This document shows positions 7,965-15,899 of a DNA stretch of 64,000 nucleotides, in pieces. The position numbers and the translations under genes are program-made. The stretch spans positions 2,142,501-2,206,500 of the forward strand of contig AP025573.1 in NCBI GenBank assembly GCA_022845895.1. Direction: 5' to 3'. The stretch is from Lachnospiraceae bacterium. GTDB lineage: Bacteria > Bacillota > Clostridia > Lachnospirales > Lachnospiraceae. Each line of letters opens with the position of its first letter. Position 1 is the stretch's first letter. The notes beneath the pieces were generated by a model that had not been told where the DNA came from, did no database searches, and worked only from the letters and a program-made list of their open reading frames with translations.

Positions 7965-8681
7965 TTGAGTAAAATATTAATCATAGACGATGAAGTCGAC
8001 CTTGTAACGCTTCTTGAAGAAGAGCTGAAGGCCAAAGGCCATGAGGTGCTGGCTGCCTATGACGGGCAGACGGGGATAGCACTGTCCAAAATGCAGCCGG
8101 ATCTTATTATTCTCGATATTATGATGCCGGGAAGGGACGGCTTTGACGTCTGCAGGGCAATCCGTGATGACGTGCTCTGCCCGGTCATCTTTCTGAGCGC
8201 AAAGCAATCAGAAGCCGATAAGGTCAAAGGGCTGACCATCGGCGCAGATGACTATATCACAAAGCCCTTCGGACTGCGAGAACTGATGGCCCGAATCGAG
8301 GCCAGCCTGCGCAGGGAAGCGCGGTCCCAGTATATCAACACAGAGGGCAGACGTTCGAAGCTGTATTTCGGTAACCTGTGCATCTGCATAAAGGAACGTG
8401 AGGTCATCGTAGATGGAAATAGCGTGCCCCTTACGAAACGGGAGTATGATATCGTTGAACTTCTGGCCCTCCATGCAGGGCAGGTTTTTTCAAGAGAACA
8501 GATTTATGAAAAAGTCTGGGGGTTTGATTCCGATGGCGATTCTGCAACCGTTGTCGAACGGATCAAAAGAATCCGGTCAAAGCTTGCCACCGCCGCACCA
8601 GGCAGCGGGTATATTCAAACGGTCTGGGGAATCGGATATAAATGGAACAAAATGCATGACCAAGGAGGAGAATTAGGATGA
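7965..8681 (+). CDS. OmpR-family response regulator
   Basis: Two-domain DNA-binding regulator, 238 residues. The receiver begins MSKILIIDDEVDLV with the acidic pair at 8-10, the phosphorylated aspartate D51 in LIILDIMMPG and the signalling lysine K100 in DYITKPFG. The winged-helix domain follows (LTKREYDIVELLALHAGQVFS, then ATVVERIKRIRSKL). The start is a TTG at 7965: GGAG lies 7 bases before it and the first receiver strand follows directly. An in-frame ATG at 7929 lacks a ribosome site and would add 12 residues foreign to the family. It overlaps the kinase gene by ATGA. It probably controls the adjacent transporter, as in other antimicrobial-peptide sensing modules. Confidence 0.92.
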   Translation: MSKILIIDDEVDLVTLLEEELKAKGHEVLAAYDGQTGIALSKMQPDLIILDIMMPGRDGFDVCRAIRDDVLCPVIFLSAKQSEADKVKGLTIGADDYITKPFGLRELMARIEASLRREARSQYINTEGRRSKLYFGNLCICIKEREVIVDGNSVPLTKREYDIVELLALHAGQVFSREQIYEKVWGFDSDGDSATVVERIKRIRSKLATAAPGSGYIQTVWGIGYKWNKMHDQGGELG

Positions 8682-10105
8682 GAAACGAATCATTTGCCCC
8701 CCTCTTCCGGCGGACCCTCATCATGATCGTAGCTGCCAGCGCGGCAGCGTCCGCGCTTACCTGTGCCCTCGCTTATTACCTGTTCACGAAGTCGCTTGGT
8801 AAAGATATATACCCGGCCGATTACTATGAGCGGCAGATTCCCGGCATCGAAGCATATGTCCGGGAAAAGAGCACAGAGCTCCTGGTTCAGGAGGGCGGAG
8901 CTGATCTGGCAGGTGTCATAAGAGGGGAAGATATGTCCTATCAGGTCGTAGATAATGACGGCAATATCCTGTATGGTACCCATTCGCAAAAGCTGTTTGA
9001 TACGAGAGACGAATTATTTGACAGCTTCCTGAATACAACCATCTTCCGAGACGGATATTATATCCATACCGTCCCTATTACAGAGGCCGGCGGGAATATA
9101 GAAGGAGCTGTGCTTCTCTCCTATCAGATCAAGATGACGTTCGCCAATGACCGGGGACGTCTGACCGCTGTAGCTATAGGCATTGCTCTGTTTTCACCGT
9201 TTATGTATATTATCGGCTTTACATTTCTTTTTTCCAGGATACTGGCTGAGAAAATCAATTACCCGCTTCGGCTACTTACCGACGCTGCCAAGAACATACG
9301 GGAGAAGAACCTTGACTTTGAAATCGACTATCATTCAGATAATGAGCTGGGCAGGCTCTGCAGCGCATTTTCTGATATGAAAGAGGAATTGAAAAGCTCG
9401 TTGTCCGCCCAATGGCATATGGAACAGGAACGAGTCTTCATGACAGAGGCTCTGGCCCACGATTTGAAATCTCCTCTTTCTGTCATTCTGGCATATACGG
9501 ATGCGCTGCTGGACAGCACTCCCGACGACAGCGAAAAGTGGCACCGTTATCTTTCCGTCATAAAGGCCAACACAGAAAAAAGTGCCTCTCTCGTCCAGAG
9601 AATGCAGGATGCGGCGGATCTGGAGCGGCCGGATATCCAGCCACAGCCCACCGCCATAGATATACAGGAACTGCTGTCGCAAAAGGTACAGGATTATCGA
9701 TTACAGTCCTGCTGCAAAGACATCGAGCTGGCATTGGATATACACGGCGACTTGCTCTCCCCCGTCAGGACGGATGCGGAAATGCTGTCGCGTATCATTG
9801 ACAATATCATATCCAACAGCATGCAGTTTACACCCCGGGGCGGCAGGATTACGATAGATGTATCGCTTGAAAAGGAGCGGGTATGTTATCGAATCTGTGA
9901 TTCCGGACCTGGATTCGGCAGCCAGGATCTGCAGAAAGCGTTTGACAGATTTTACAGAGGCGATATCGCCCGCAGCACGAAAGGCGGACATTCGGGGCTT
10001 GGACTTTATATCGTAAAGCAGCTTGCAGAACAGCTTGGAGGCTCCGCCGAAATTGAAAATTCCAGTTCAGGCGGAGCGTGCGTGATATTTTGGCACAGCG
10101 TTTAA
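8678..10105 (+). CDS. sensor histidine kinase
   Basis: Membrane kinase of 475 residues. One membrane helix at about 12-37 and another at about 163-188 enclose an extracytoplasmic domain of roughly 125 residues, then HAMP, dimerisation domain with the phospho-accepting H261 in EALAHDLKSPLS, and the ATPase domain with N box IIDNIISNSMQFT, G1 DSGPGFG and G2 GGHSGLGLYIV. The sizeable outer domain suggests direct ligand sensing, unlike the intramembrane-sensing BceS kinases. Its start overlaps the response regulator stop (ATGA), so both are made together. Input signal unknown; the neighbouring transporter suggests a peptide antibiotic. Confidence 0.93.
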   Translation: MRNESFAPLFRRTLIMIVAASAAASALTCALAYYLFTKSLGKDIYPADYYERQIPGIEAYVREKSTELLVQEGGADLAGVIRGEDMSYQVVDNDGNILYGTHSQKLFDTRDELFDSFLNTTIFRDGYYIHTVPITEAGGNIEGAVLLSYQIKMTFANDRGRLTAVAIGIALFSPFMYIIGFTFLFSRILAEKINYPLRLLTDAAKNIREKNLDFEIDYHSDNELGRLCSAFSDMKEELKSSLSAQWHMEQERVFMTEALAHDLKSPLSVILAYTDALLDSTPDDSEKWHRYLSVIKANTEKSASLVQRMQDAADLERPDIQPQPTAIDIQELLSQKVQDYRLQSCCKDIELALDIHGDLLSPVRTDAEMLSRIIDNIISNSMQFTPRGGRITIDVSLEKERVCYRICDSGPGFGSQDLQKAFDRFYRGDIARSTKGGHSGLGLYIVKQLAEQLGGSAEIENSSSGGACVIFWHSV

Positions 10106-10146
10106 TTTCTAATGTTCTGCCAATACTAACTGTGGAGGTGATTCCC

Positions 10147-10278
10147 ATGGAACATGAATATGAGATTGCCCATATCTCGTCTGACTGTATAAAAGAAATC
10201 AACGAACTGCAGGAAAAGCTGAAGCAGCAGACAGAAGAAGACATCGTATTGATTGCATATGCACCGGCCGAAAAGTAG
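10147..10278 (+). CDS. small conserved-looking protein, 43 residues
   Basis: Short gene with an excellent ribosome site, GGAGGTGATT, 4 bases before the ATG at 10147. The product is acidic and helical-looking, beginning MEHEYEIAHISSDC, followed by a charged segment EINELQEKLKQQTEED and a hydrophobic strand IVLIAYAP. It has no membrane segment or signal peptide. It starts 41 bases after the kinase stop and is most likely the last gene of the transporter/two-component operon. Its function is unknown; small soluble proteins with a similar helix-then-IVLxAY layout are, from memory, common in Lachnospiraceae genomes. Confidence 0.7.
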   Translation: MEHEYEIAHISSDCIKEINELQEKLKQQTEEDIVLIAYAPAEK

Positions 10279-10320
10279 ATGCTCGAGGGTAGAACTAAGG
10301 GAACGAAGTTTCCTATGATA

Positions 10321-10362
10321 CAAAAAAAGAGCTGTCACGCTGATTGCTCAGCGTGACAGCTC
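10321..10362 (-). terminator. rho-independent terminator of rny
   Basis: Perfect 15 bp stem (10329-10343 with 10348-10362), loop of 4, followed on the minus strand by seven T (10328-10322). On the plus strand the hairpin may also block read-through from the transporter operon, but there is no T run on that side. Confidence 0.9.
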
Positions 10363-10379
10363 CCTTCAACATTTATCTT

Positions 10380-11933
10380 CTACTTGGCATAGTCAGTAAC
10401 ACGTGACTCACGGATTACATTGACTTTAATCTGCCCAGGATATTCTAGCTCATACTCTATCTGCTTTGCTATATCTCTGGCCATCAATACCATGTCTGCA
10501 TCAGATACCTGCTCTGGAACTACCATTACACGAATCTCTCTACCCGCCTGAATTGCAAAAGATTTCTCAACACCTTTAAACTGATTGGTGATATCTTCTA
10601 ATTGTTTTAACCTGTTTGTATATGTTTCAATTGTTTCTCTTCTTGCACCTGGTCTTGCCGCCGATATCGTATCAGCTGCCTGTACTACACATGCAATTAA
10701 AGTTTCCGGTTCTACATCGCCGTGATGAGCCTCTACCGCATTGATGACCGTCGCAGATTCCTTGTATTTCCTACAGAGATCCACTCCAATCTGAATATGT
10801 GAGCCTTCCACATCATGATCAATAGATTTTCCTACATCGTGCAGAAGACCTGCCCTTTTCGCCACTCTGACGTCAAGGCCGATTTCTCCCGCCAGAAGGC
10901 CTGACAGCTGCGCAACTTCGATAGAATGCTTGAGTGCATTCTGCCCATAGCTCGTTCTGAATTTCATCCGTCCTAAAAGCCTGATGAGCTCAGGATGAAT
11001 TCCATGTACGCCTACTTCAAGAGCTGCCGCCTCTCCTTCTTCACGAATCATCGTCTCTACTTCTTTCTGCGCTTTCTCTACCATCTCCTCAATTCTTGCC
11101 GGATGAATACGTCCGTCAACAATCAGCTTCTCAAGCGCTATCCTTGCGACCTCTCTCCTGATTGGATCGAAGCCTGACAAGACGACGGCTTCCGGGGTAT
11201 CATCGATAATAAGCTCTACGCCCGTAAGCGTTTCGAGGGTGCGGATATTACGTCCTTCCCTTCCGATGATCCTTCCTTTCATTTCATCACTTGGAAGCTG
11301 TACAACCGAAATTGTAGTTTCCGCCACATGATCTGCGGCGCATCTCTGGATAGCGGTGACAACATATTCCTTCGCCTTCTTGTCCGCCTCTTCCTTCGCC
11401 TGCGTCTCCAATTCTTTGATCATCTTAGCGGTATCATGTTTAACATCTTCTTCAACAGTTTTTAACAAATATTCTTTTGCTTGTTCGGAGGTAAGTCCTG
11501 AGATTCTTTCTAGTTCCTGTACTCGCTGCTTACTCAGCTCTTCCACTTTCGTTTCGCGCTGCTTAAGCTGTTCTTCTTTTGCTGCAAACCCTGACTCACG
11601 CTTCTCGATAGCCTCTGACTTCTTATCCAGTGCCTCTTCTTTGGAAAGGACTCTTTTCTCGTAACGCTGCAATTCTGCCCTGCGTTCTTTTGTCTCTTTT
11701 TCAAGCTCGTTCTTATTCTTGATAGACTCTTCCTTAATTTCCAAGAGAGACTCCTTTTTCTTGGCCTCGGCTGTCTTCACCGCGTCGTCAATAATTTCTC
11801 TGGCCTTGCTTTCCGCATTTCCAATCTTAGATTCTGCATTCTTCTTCAGATTGGAGACCGTAACAAAATGACTGACTGCCGCTGTTACTATAACAAGCAC
11901 CACGGCTACAGCAATTACTATTCCTATCGGCAC
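10380..11933 (-). CDS. rny: ribonuclease Y
   Basis: Membrane-anchored endoribonuclease that starts mRNA decay in Firmicutes. The 517-residue protein has the standard order: one N-terminal membrane helix (about 3-24), a long charged coiled coil to about 190, a KH domain with [15 protein letters not shown], then the HD domain with [17 protein letters not shown] and [14 protein letters not shown] carrying the metal-binding HD pair. The start codon is GTG at 11933, with AGGAGG 7 bases ahead. It has its own promoter in the 3' end of recX and its own terminator, so it is a separate unit from recA-recX. Confidence 0.97.
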   Translation of the reverse strand: MPIGIVIAVAVVLVIVTAAVSHFVTVSNLKKNAESKIGNAESKAREIIDDAVKTAEAKKKESLLEIKEESIKNKNELEKETKERRAELQRYEKRVLSKEEALDKKSEAIEKRESGFAAKEEQLKQRETKVEELSKQRVQELERISGLTSEQAKEYLLKTVEEDVKHDTAKMIKELETQAKEEADKKAKEYVVTAIQRCAADHVAETTISVVQLPSDEMKGRIIGREGRNIRTLETLTGVELIIDDTPEAVVLSGFDPIRREVARIALEKLIVDGRIHPARIEEMVEKAQKEVETMIREEGEAAALEVGVHGIHPELIRLLGRMKFRTSYGQNALKHSIEVAQLSGLLAGEIGLDVRVAKRAGLLHDVGKSIDHDVEGSHIQIGVDLCRKYKESATVINAVEAHHGDVEPETLIACVVQAADTISAARPGARRETIETYTNRLKQLEDITNQFKGVEKSFAIQAGREIRVMVVPEQVSDADMVLMARDIAKQIEYELEYPGQIKVNVIRESRVTDYAK

Positions 11934-11980
11934 AGGAGCACCTCCTTATTAAATTTTCATTGTACAAATACAACACTTAA

Positions 11981-12009
11981 ATTTTATACTGTTTTCACAA
12001 AGATGTCAA
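11981..12009 (-). promoter_or_regulatory. promoter of rny, overlapping the recX stop codon
   Basis: Minus strand -35 TTGACA (12009-12004), 17 bp, -10 TAAAAT (11986-11981). The TGA inside the -35 hexamer is the recX stop. Confidence 0.65.
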
Positions 12010-12620
12010 GCATTCCACTCAGAAACTTGTATTACATGACGGATGTCATCATAGCTGAATCCTTTGCGTGTCAGATAGCCCATGATTCTGCGCTTTTCGG
12101 CGTCTTGCGCGGTGGCGGGGTCATACTTTTTCTTTTCCAGTATCTTCCGTATGGCCGCCTGGGAATCCTCTTGTCCATAGCACTCTTCCATGGCGGCATC
12201 GATCTGTTCCTTCGGGATACCTTTCTGGCTGAGCGCCGCTTTGATCTCCCGTCTGCTCTTTCTCTCTTTTCTGCCCATTATGAATCTTCTCACATAGGCG
12301 TCGTCATTGATATATCCAAAAGCCTTGACATAGTCTATGGCAGCGTCAATCATATCTTCCGTATAGCCGCCCTGCCCGAGCTTCGTCCTGAGCTGTCCCT
12401 CCGTGCGGTCCATGTCGTTCAGCAGATGCATGGCCTTAAGCTTGACCCGCTTTAAGATCACTTCCGTCCGGATCGTCTCGTATGTCTCTTCTGTGATTTC
12501 CTCATCTTCCGCGATATGATAACGGGACAGTTCGCCTTTATATAATATAAAGGCGAACTGTCCGTCCACATATATCCGGTATCTCGTCTTCGTCACAGGC
12601 TCTATCTTCGTGACTGTCAT
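12006..12620 (-). CDS. recX: RecA regulatory protein RecX
   Basis: RecX modulates RecA filaments. This 204-residue protein shows the three tandem three-helix repeats of the family, for example the central AIDYVKAFGYINDDAYVRRF and RKSRREIKAALSQKGIPKEQ. Its ATG shares one base with the recA TAA (TAATG), so the two are translationally coupled and RecX is made under SOS control with RecA. A long N-terminal extension (about 60 residues before the first repeat, YRIYVDGQFAFILYKGEL) is typical of the Firmicute form. Confidence 0.94.
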   Translation of the reverse strand: MTVTKIEPVTKTRYRIYVDGQFAFILYKGELSRYHIAEDEEITEETYETIRTEVILKRVKLKAMHLLNDMDRTEGQLRTKLGQGGYTEDMIDAAIDYVKAFGYINDDAYVRRFIMGRKERKSRREIKAALSQKGIPKEQIDAAMEECYGQEDSQAAIRKILEKKKYDPATAQDAEKRRIMGYLTRKGFSYDDIRHVIQVSEWNA

Positions 12621-13699
12621 TATTGCTTGTCCTCATCCTTTTTCCTGGATTCTTTCTTCTTGCTTTCCTGCGGGACGGCCTCTTCCGCCGTCGCGGCGGC
12701 ATCCGCTCCCAGATGATAATGCGCCCGTATCCTGGCCTCTACTTCTTCCAGCATATCCGGATGCTCCGCCAGATACATCTTGGCATTTTCACGTCCCTGT
12801 CCGATCTTATCGCCGTTGTAAGCATACCACGCGCCGCTCTTATTGATTACATTGATGCCTGCGGCCAGATCCAGGATATCGCCTTCGCGGGAGATTCCTT
12901 TCCCGAACATGATGTCAAACTCTGCTTCTTTAAACGGAGGCGCAATCTTATTCTTTACGATCTTGACCCGCGTCCGGTTGCCGACCATCTCTCCGCCCTG
13001 CTTCAGCGTCTCTATCCTTCTGACATCCATACGGATAGAAGCATAGAACTTAAGGGCACGGCCGCCGGTAGTCGTCTCCGGATTGCCGAACATGATTCCC
13101 ACCTTCTCCCTCAGCTGATTGATGAAGATTACGACACAGTTTGACTTGCTGATTACAGGTGTCAGCTTCCTCAGCGCCTGGGACATAAGCCTCGCCTGAA
13201 GCCCTACATGGCTGTCGCCCATATCGCCTTCAATCTCCTGCCTGGGCACGAGCGCGGCCACTGAATCGACGACAACGATATCCATCGCGCCGGAGCGCAC
13301 CATCGTCTCGGTAATCTCGAGCGCCTGGTCTCCGCTGTCCGGCTGTGATATGTACAGCTCATCAATATCGACGCCTATATTGCCCGCGTATACAGGATCC
13401 AGCGCGTGCTCTGCATCGATAAAGCCTGCTATCCCCCCGCGCTTCTGCACCTCGGCTATCATGTGGAGCGCCACCGTCGTCTTACCGCTTGACTCAGGTC
13501 CATATATCTCGATTACACGCCCCTTCGGGACGCCGCCGAGCCCCAGAGCAAGGTCAAGGCTGAGGGAACCAGTCGGCACCGTCTCTACCTGTACCTGGGC
13601 TGCCGGATCACCCAATTTCATGACCGTGCCTTTTCCAAAATCTTTCTCTAGTTTCGATATCGCCGCATCGAGCGCTTTCTTCTTATCATCACTTACCAT
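12620..13699 (-). CDS. recA: recombinase RecA
   Basis: Central homologous recombination ATPase and SOS coprotease, 359 residues. Walker A GPESSGKT at 67-74, the DNA-binding L1/L2 regions ([20 protein letters not shown], then [20 protein letters not shown]) and a basic, lysine-rich C-terminal tail are all present. The ATG at 13699 follows AAGGAGAG by 6-7 bases. A LexA box and a near-consensus promoter lie directly upstream. Confidence 0.98.
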   Translation of the reverse strand: MVSDDKKKALDAAISKLEKDFGKGTVMKLGDPAAQVQVETVPTGSLSLDLALGLGGVPKGRVIEIYGPESSGKTTVALHMIAEVQKRGGIAGFIDAEHALDPVYAGNIGVDIDELYISQPDSGDQALEITETMVRSGAMDIVVVDSVAALVPRQEIEGDMGDSHVGLQARLMSQALRKLTPVISKSNCVVIFINQLREKVGIMFGNPETTTGGRALKFYASIRMDVRRIETLKQGGEMVGNRTRVKIVKNKIAPPFKEAEFDIMFGKGISREGDILDLAAGINVINKSGAWYAYNGDKIGQGRENAKMYLAEHPDMLEEVEARIRAHYHLGADAAATAEEAVPQESKKKESRKKDEDKQ

Positions 13700-13721
13700 A
13701 ATATGCTCTCCTTCTCATTGT

Positions 13722-13735
13722 CGAACGAATGTTCG
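13722..13735. promoter_or_regulatory. LexA (Cheo/SOS) box of recA
   Basis: CGAACGAATGTTCG matches the Gram-positive SOS box CGAACRNRYGTTCG at every fixed position. It lies just downstream of the -10, where bound LexA would block the transcript start region. Confidence 0.9.
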
Positions 13736-13748
13736 TTCCTCGATTAAT

Positions 13749-13777
13749 ATAGTATTATACTTACCGGGAAATGTCAA
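13749..13777 (-). promoter_or_regulatory. promoter of recA-recX
   Basis: Minus strand -35 TTGACA (13777-13772), 17 bp, -10 TACTAT (13754-13749). The start point should fall near 13742, next to the LexA box. Confidence 0.8.
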
Positions 13778-14091
13778 TATTAAAATCAACAAAATATCGG
13801 TAAAAGACGGAAAGAATATTCCTGCTTTTCTCTCTCCAAGAATTTAATTGTGGATTCTGCCAGAAGCGGCTGCGATTCCATCAGAAAAGGCCTGTCGCCT
13901 TATCCGGACAGCGGTGCAGATGCACTGCTTTGGTACGTCAGAATTGATTGGACCAACTGTTCCCTCCCTTCGTCAAGTTATATGCCATATGAAGAAAATG
14001 CCAGCTTTTAAAATACTCTTCCTGTAAGCTATTATAAAAGAATCCCTGACATTTTGCAATGATGGCATATGTCTTTTTCAGAGGCCGCCTC
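13778..14091. other. gene-poor interval between recA and the YbaK gene
   Basis: No gene with a convincing start was found in these 314 bases. The part from about 13850 to 13960 is richer in GC than its surroundings and contains short inverted repeats, for example GTGCA/TGCAC around 13911-13922 and CTGTC/GACAG around 13891-13910. On the minus strand an 18-codon frame opens at a TTG after GGGAGGG near 13960 and closes after a serine-rich stretch. It could be gene debris or a small RNA; neither can be shown from sequence alone. Confidence 0.4.
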
Positions 14092-14559
14092 TCAGCGCTC
14101 TCTGCACACATCGACCCATCCGCTGCTGCCTCCGTACTGCTCCAGCTCATCTATGCTGAGCTCAATCATGCTGTTCCCGCTTCCGGCCGCAGGAAATACG
14201 GTGTCAAACCTTTTCAGCGACACATCCATGTACACGTCTATTCCGTCATTAATGCCAAAGGGACATACTCCCCCTACGCCATGGCCCACGATGGGTTCTA
14301 CTTCTTCTGCCTTCAGCATCTGTGCCTTGCAGCCGAACCGTGCTTTGTACTTCTTATTGTCTATCTTCCTATCACCTGCAGCTACTATTAGGATAATATC
14401 TTCCCCCGCACAAAACGACAGCGTCTTGGCAATACGCTTCGGCTCGCATCCAAGGGCAGCGGCAGCCGTCTCCACCGTAGCGCTGGATGCATCTACCTCT
14501 CTGATCCGTCCTTCCATGCCATACTGCCGAAAATAATCTCTGACTCTTTCTATAGACAT
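14092..14559 (-). CDS. YbaK/EbsC-family aminoacyl-tRNA deacylase
   Basis: Editing-domain protein of 155 residues that belongs to the YbaK/ProX superfamily (PF04073), which hydrolyses mischarged tRNAs such as Cys-tRNA-Pro. Visible features are TVETAAAALGCEPKRIAKTL with the conserved lysine, FCAGEDIILIVAAGDRKID, and VGHGVGGVCPFGINDGIDVY near the C-terminus, a hallmark of the YbaK-like subgroup. The ATG at 14559 has GGAGGAGAAG directly ahead; the longer frame upstream lacks a ribosome site. A second member of the superfamily lies at 25430-25966. Divergent from the LysR gene. Confidence 0.88.
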   Translation of the reverse strand: MSIERVRDYFRQYGMEGRIREVDASSATVETAAAALGCEPKRIAKTLSFCAGEDIILIVAAGDRKIDNKKYKARFGCKAQMLKAEEVEPIVGHGVGGVCPFGINDGIDVYMDVSLKRFDTVFPAAGSGNSMIELSIDELEQYGGSSGWVDVCRER

Positions 14560-14733
14560 CTTCTCTCCTCCTTCATCCCCGACGGGCGGGGCATATATCT
14601 TTTTACGTATACTGTAGATTATACATGCATCCGGAGAAAAATCCACCCTTAAAACTTTCTTTTCCGGTCCCATCTGTTATATAATTAAATCAGGCACATA
14701 ACAACGGAAGAAAAAAGAAAGGAAAAAGGGCTT

Positions 14734-15600
14734 ATGGATCTGAAAAAATGTGAAGTGCTGCTGACCGCCATCCATCTCGGCAGCTTTACAAAGGCGGGTG
14801 AAAAGCTTGGCTATACACAGTCCGGAATCACGCAAATGATGAAGTCGCTTGAGGCCGAGGTCGGCTTCCCGCTGTTCTACAAAGGCCACAAAGGCGTATC
14901 CCTTACGCCGGAGGGCGAGGCCCTGCTCCCGTCTATCCGGGCGCTGCTCTTTTCCAACGAGACCGTCAATCAGGAAATCTCTTTTCTGAAGGGCCTGAAA
15001 AAAGGTACGTTACGCGTCGGAACTTATGTCAGCTGTTCGATACGCTGGCTTCCTGATATCATCCGCCGGTTCCAGGCCGACTACCCGGGTATCGTATTTC
15101 AGATTATGGAAGGAAGCGGCGGGGAGATTGCCAGATGGCTGGAAGATTTCACCGTAGATATCGGCCTTACAAGCTTTCAAAAGGATAAAACCTATGATTT
15201 CATCCACGTAGAGCAGGACCCCCTCCTTGCGGTCCTTCCGAAGGGGCACCCTTTTGCGGAGCTTGAGAAAGTGCCGATCGAGCTGTTTGAAAGCCAGCCG
15301 TTTATCATATACGACCGGGTCAATGACGCGGATATACATCCGCTGCTTGAAAAGGCAGGAATTACGCCAGACATTAAATTTACCGGCAAGAACGATTATT
15401 CTATCGCATCGATGGTGGAACACGGACTTGGCATCAGCATCATGCCTCAGCTTTTTCTGTCACTATACCACGGAGATTATGTGACCCGGCCGCTTGTACC
15501 TAAGTCGTACCGCAACTTAGGAATCGCCCTGCGTTCGTCCAAAGACCTTTCCCCGGCCATGAAGCTTTTCCTCCAGTACGTCAGGAAGAACCTCCTCTGA
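14734..15600 (+). CDS. LysR-family transcriptional regulator
   Basis: Regulator of 288 residues with an N-terminal winged helix-turn-helix (MDLKKCEVLLTAIHLGSFTK, then AGEKLGYTQSGITQMMKSLE) and a periplasmic-binding-like effector domain from about residue 90 (KGTLRVGTYVSCSIRWLPDI). The start ATG follows GAAAGGAAAAAGGG. LysR proteins usually control a divergent neighbour; here that is the YbaK-type gene, 174 bases away start to start, which may or may not be the target. Effector unknown. Confidence 0.92.
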   Translation: MDLKKCEVLLTAIHLGSFTKAGEKLGYTQSGITQMMKSLEAEVGFPLFYKGHKGVSLTPEGEALLPSIRALLFSNETVNQEISFLKGLKKGTLRVGTYVSCSIRWLPDIIRRFQADYPGIVFQIMEGSGGEIARWLEDFTVDIGLTSFQKDKTYDFIHVEQDPLLAVLPKGHPFAELEKVPIELFESQPFIIYDRVNDADIHPLLEKAGITPDIKFTGKNDYSIASMVEHGLGISIMPQLFLSLYHGDYVTRPLVPKSYRNLGIALRSSKDLSPAMKLFLQYVRKNLL

Positions 15601-15604
15601 ATAT

Positions 15605-15660
15605 ACAGGGGCCGCATACTGTCTGCCTATAGTAATCAGCATACAGTTTGCAGCCCCTGT
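15605..15660 (+). terminator. stem-loop after the LysR gene
   Basis: Interrupted stem: ACAGGGGC/GCCCCTGT outer arms (15605-15612, 15653-15660) with a further ACTGT/ACAGT pairing inside and a loop of about 20. It begins 5 bases after the LysR stop. There is no T run on either side, so it is at best a weak terminator or a folded 3' end. Confidence 0.4.
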
Positions 15661-15688
15661 TCCCGTCATTTCCGCCGTCTGTTTCCGC

Positions 15689-15778
15689 CTAGAAGTGCCT
15701 TTTTCTGTCAGATACTACAATATATATTCCATACAGCGCCGCTACAGCTACGACAGCCCATCCTATAATGTTTCCCAT
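15689..15778 (-). CDS. 29-residue single-pass membrane peptide
   Basis: A short reading frame with a strong ribosome site: AGGAGG stands 8 bases before the ATG at 15778. The product begins MGNIIGW, crosses the membrane once with a stretch of alanine, valine, isoleucine and tyrosine (about residues 4-22) and ends in a basic SDRKRHF tail, giving a positive-inside orientation with the C-terminus in the cytoplasm. It stands alone on the minus strand, between the LysR gene and the carboxypeptidase, with only AT-rich sequence ahead of it. It resembles regulatory or toxin-like membrane peptides in size and layout, but no specific family is recognised. Confidence 0.6.
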   Translation of the reverse strand: MGNIIGWAVVAVAALYGIYIVVSDRKRHF

Positions 15779-15899
15779 AATGACACCTCCTAATCGTGAA
15801 CTTCATTCCTCTTTCTTCACTTATATAGTATCATTCCTGCGGAAGATTGTGAAATTACCGTTCGTTATGGGGATATAAGATTTCGTAATGGATAGCTGC

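Noticed and set aside
13938-14150. 70-codon minus-strand frame running out of the YbaK gene
   Set aside because: Overlaps the YbaK gene in another frame, no ribosome site at the first ATG and no recognisable product.
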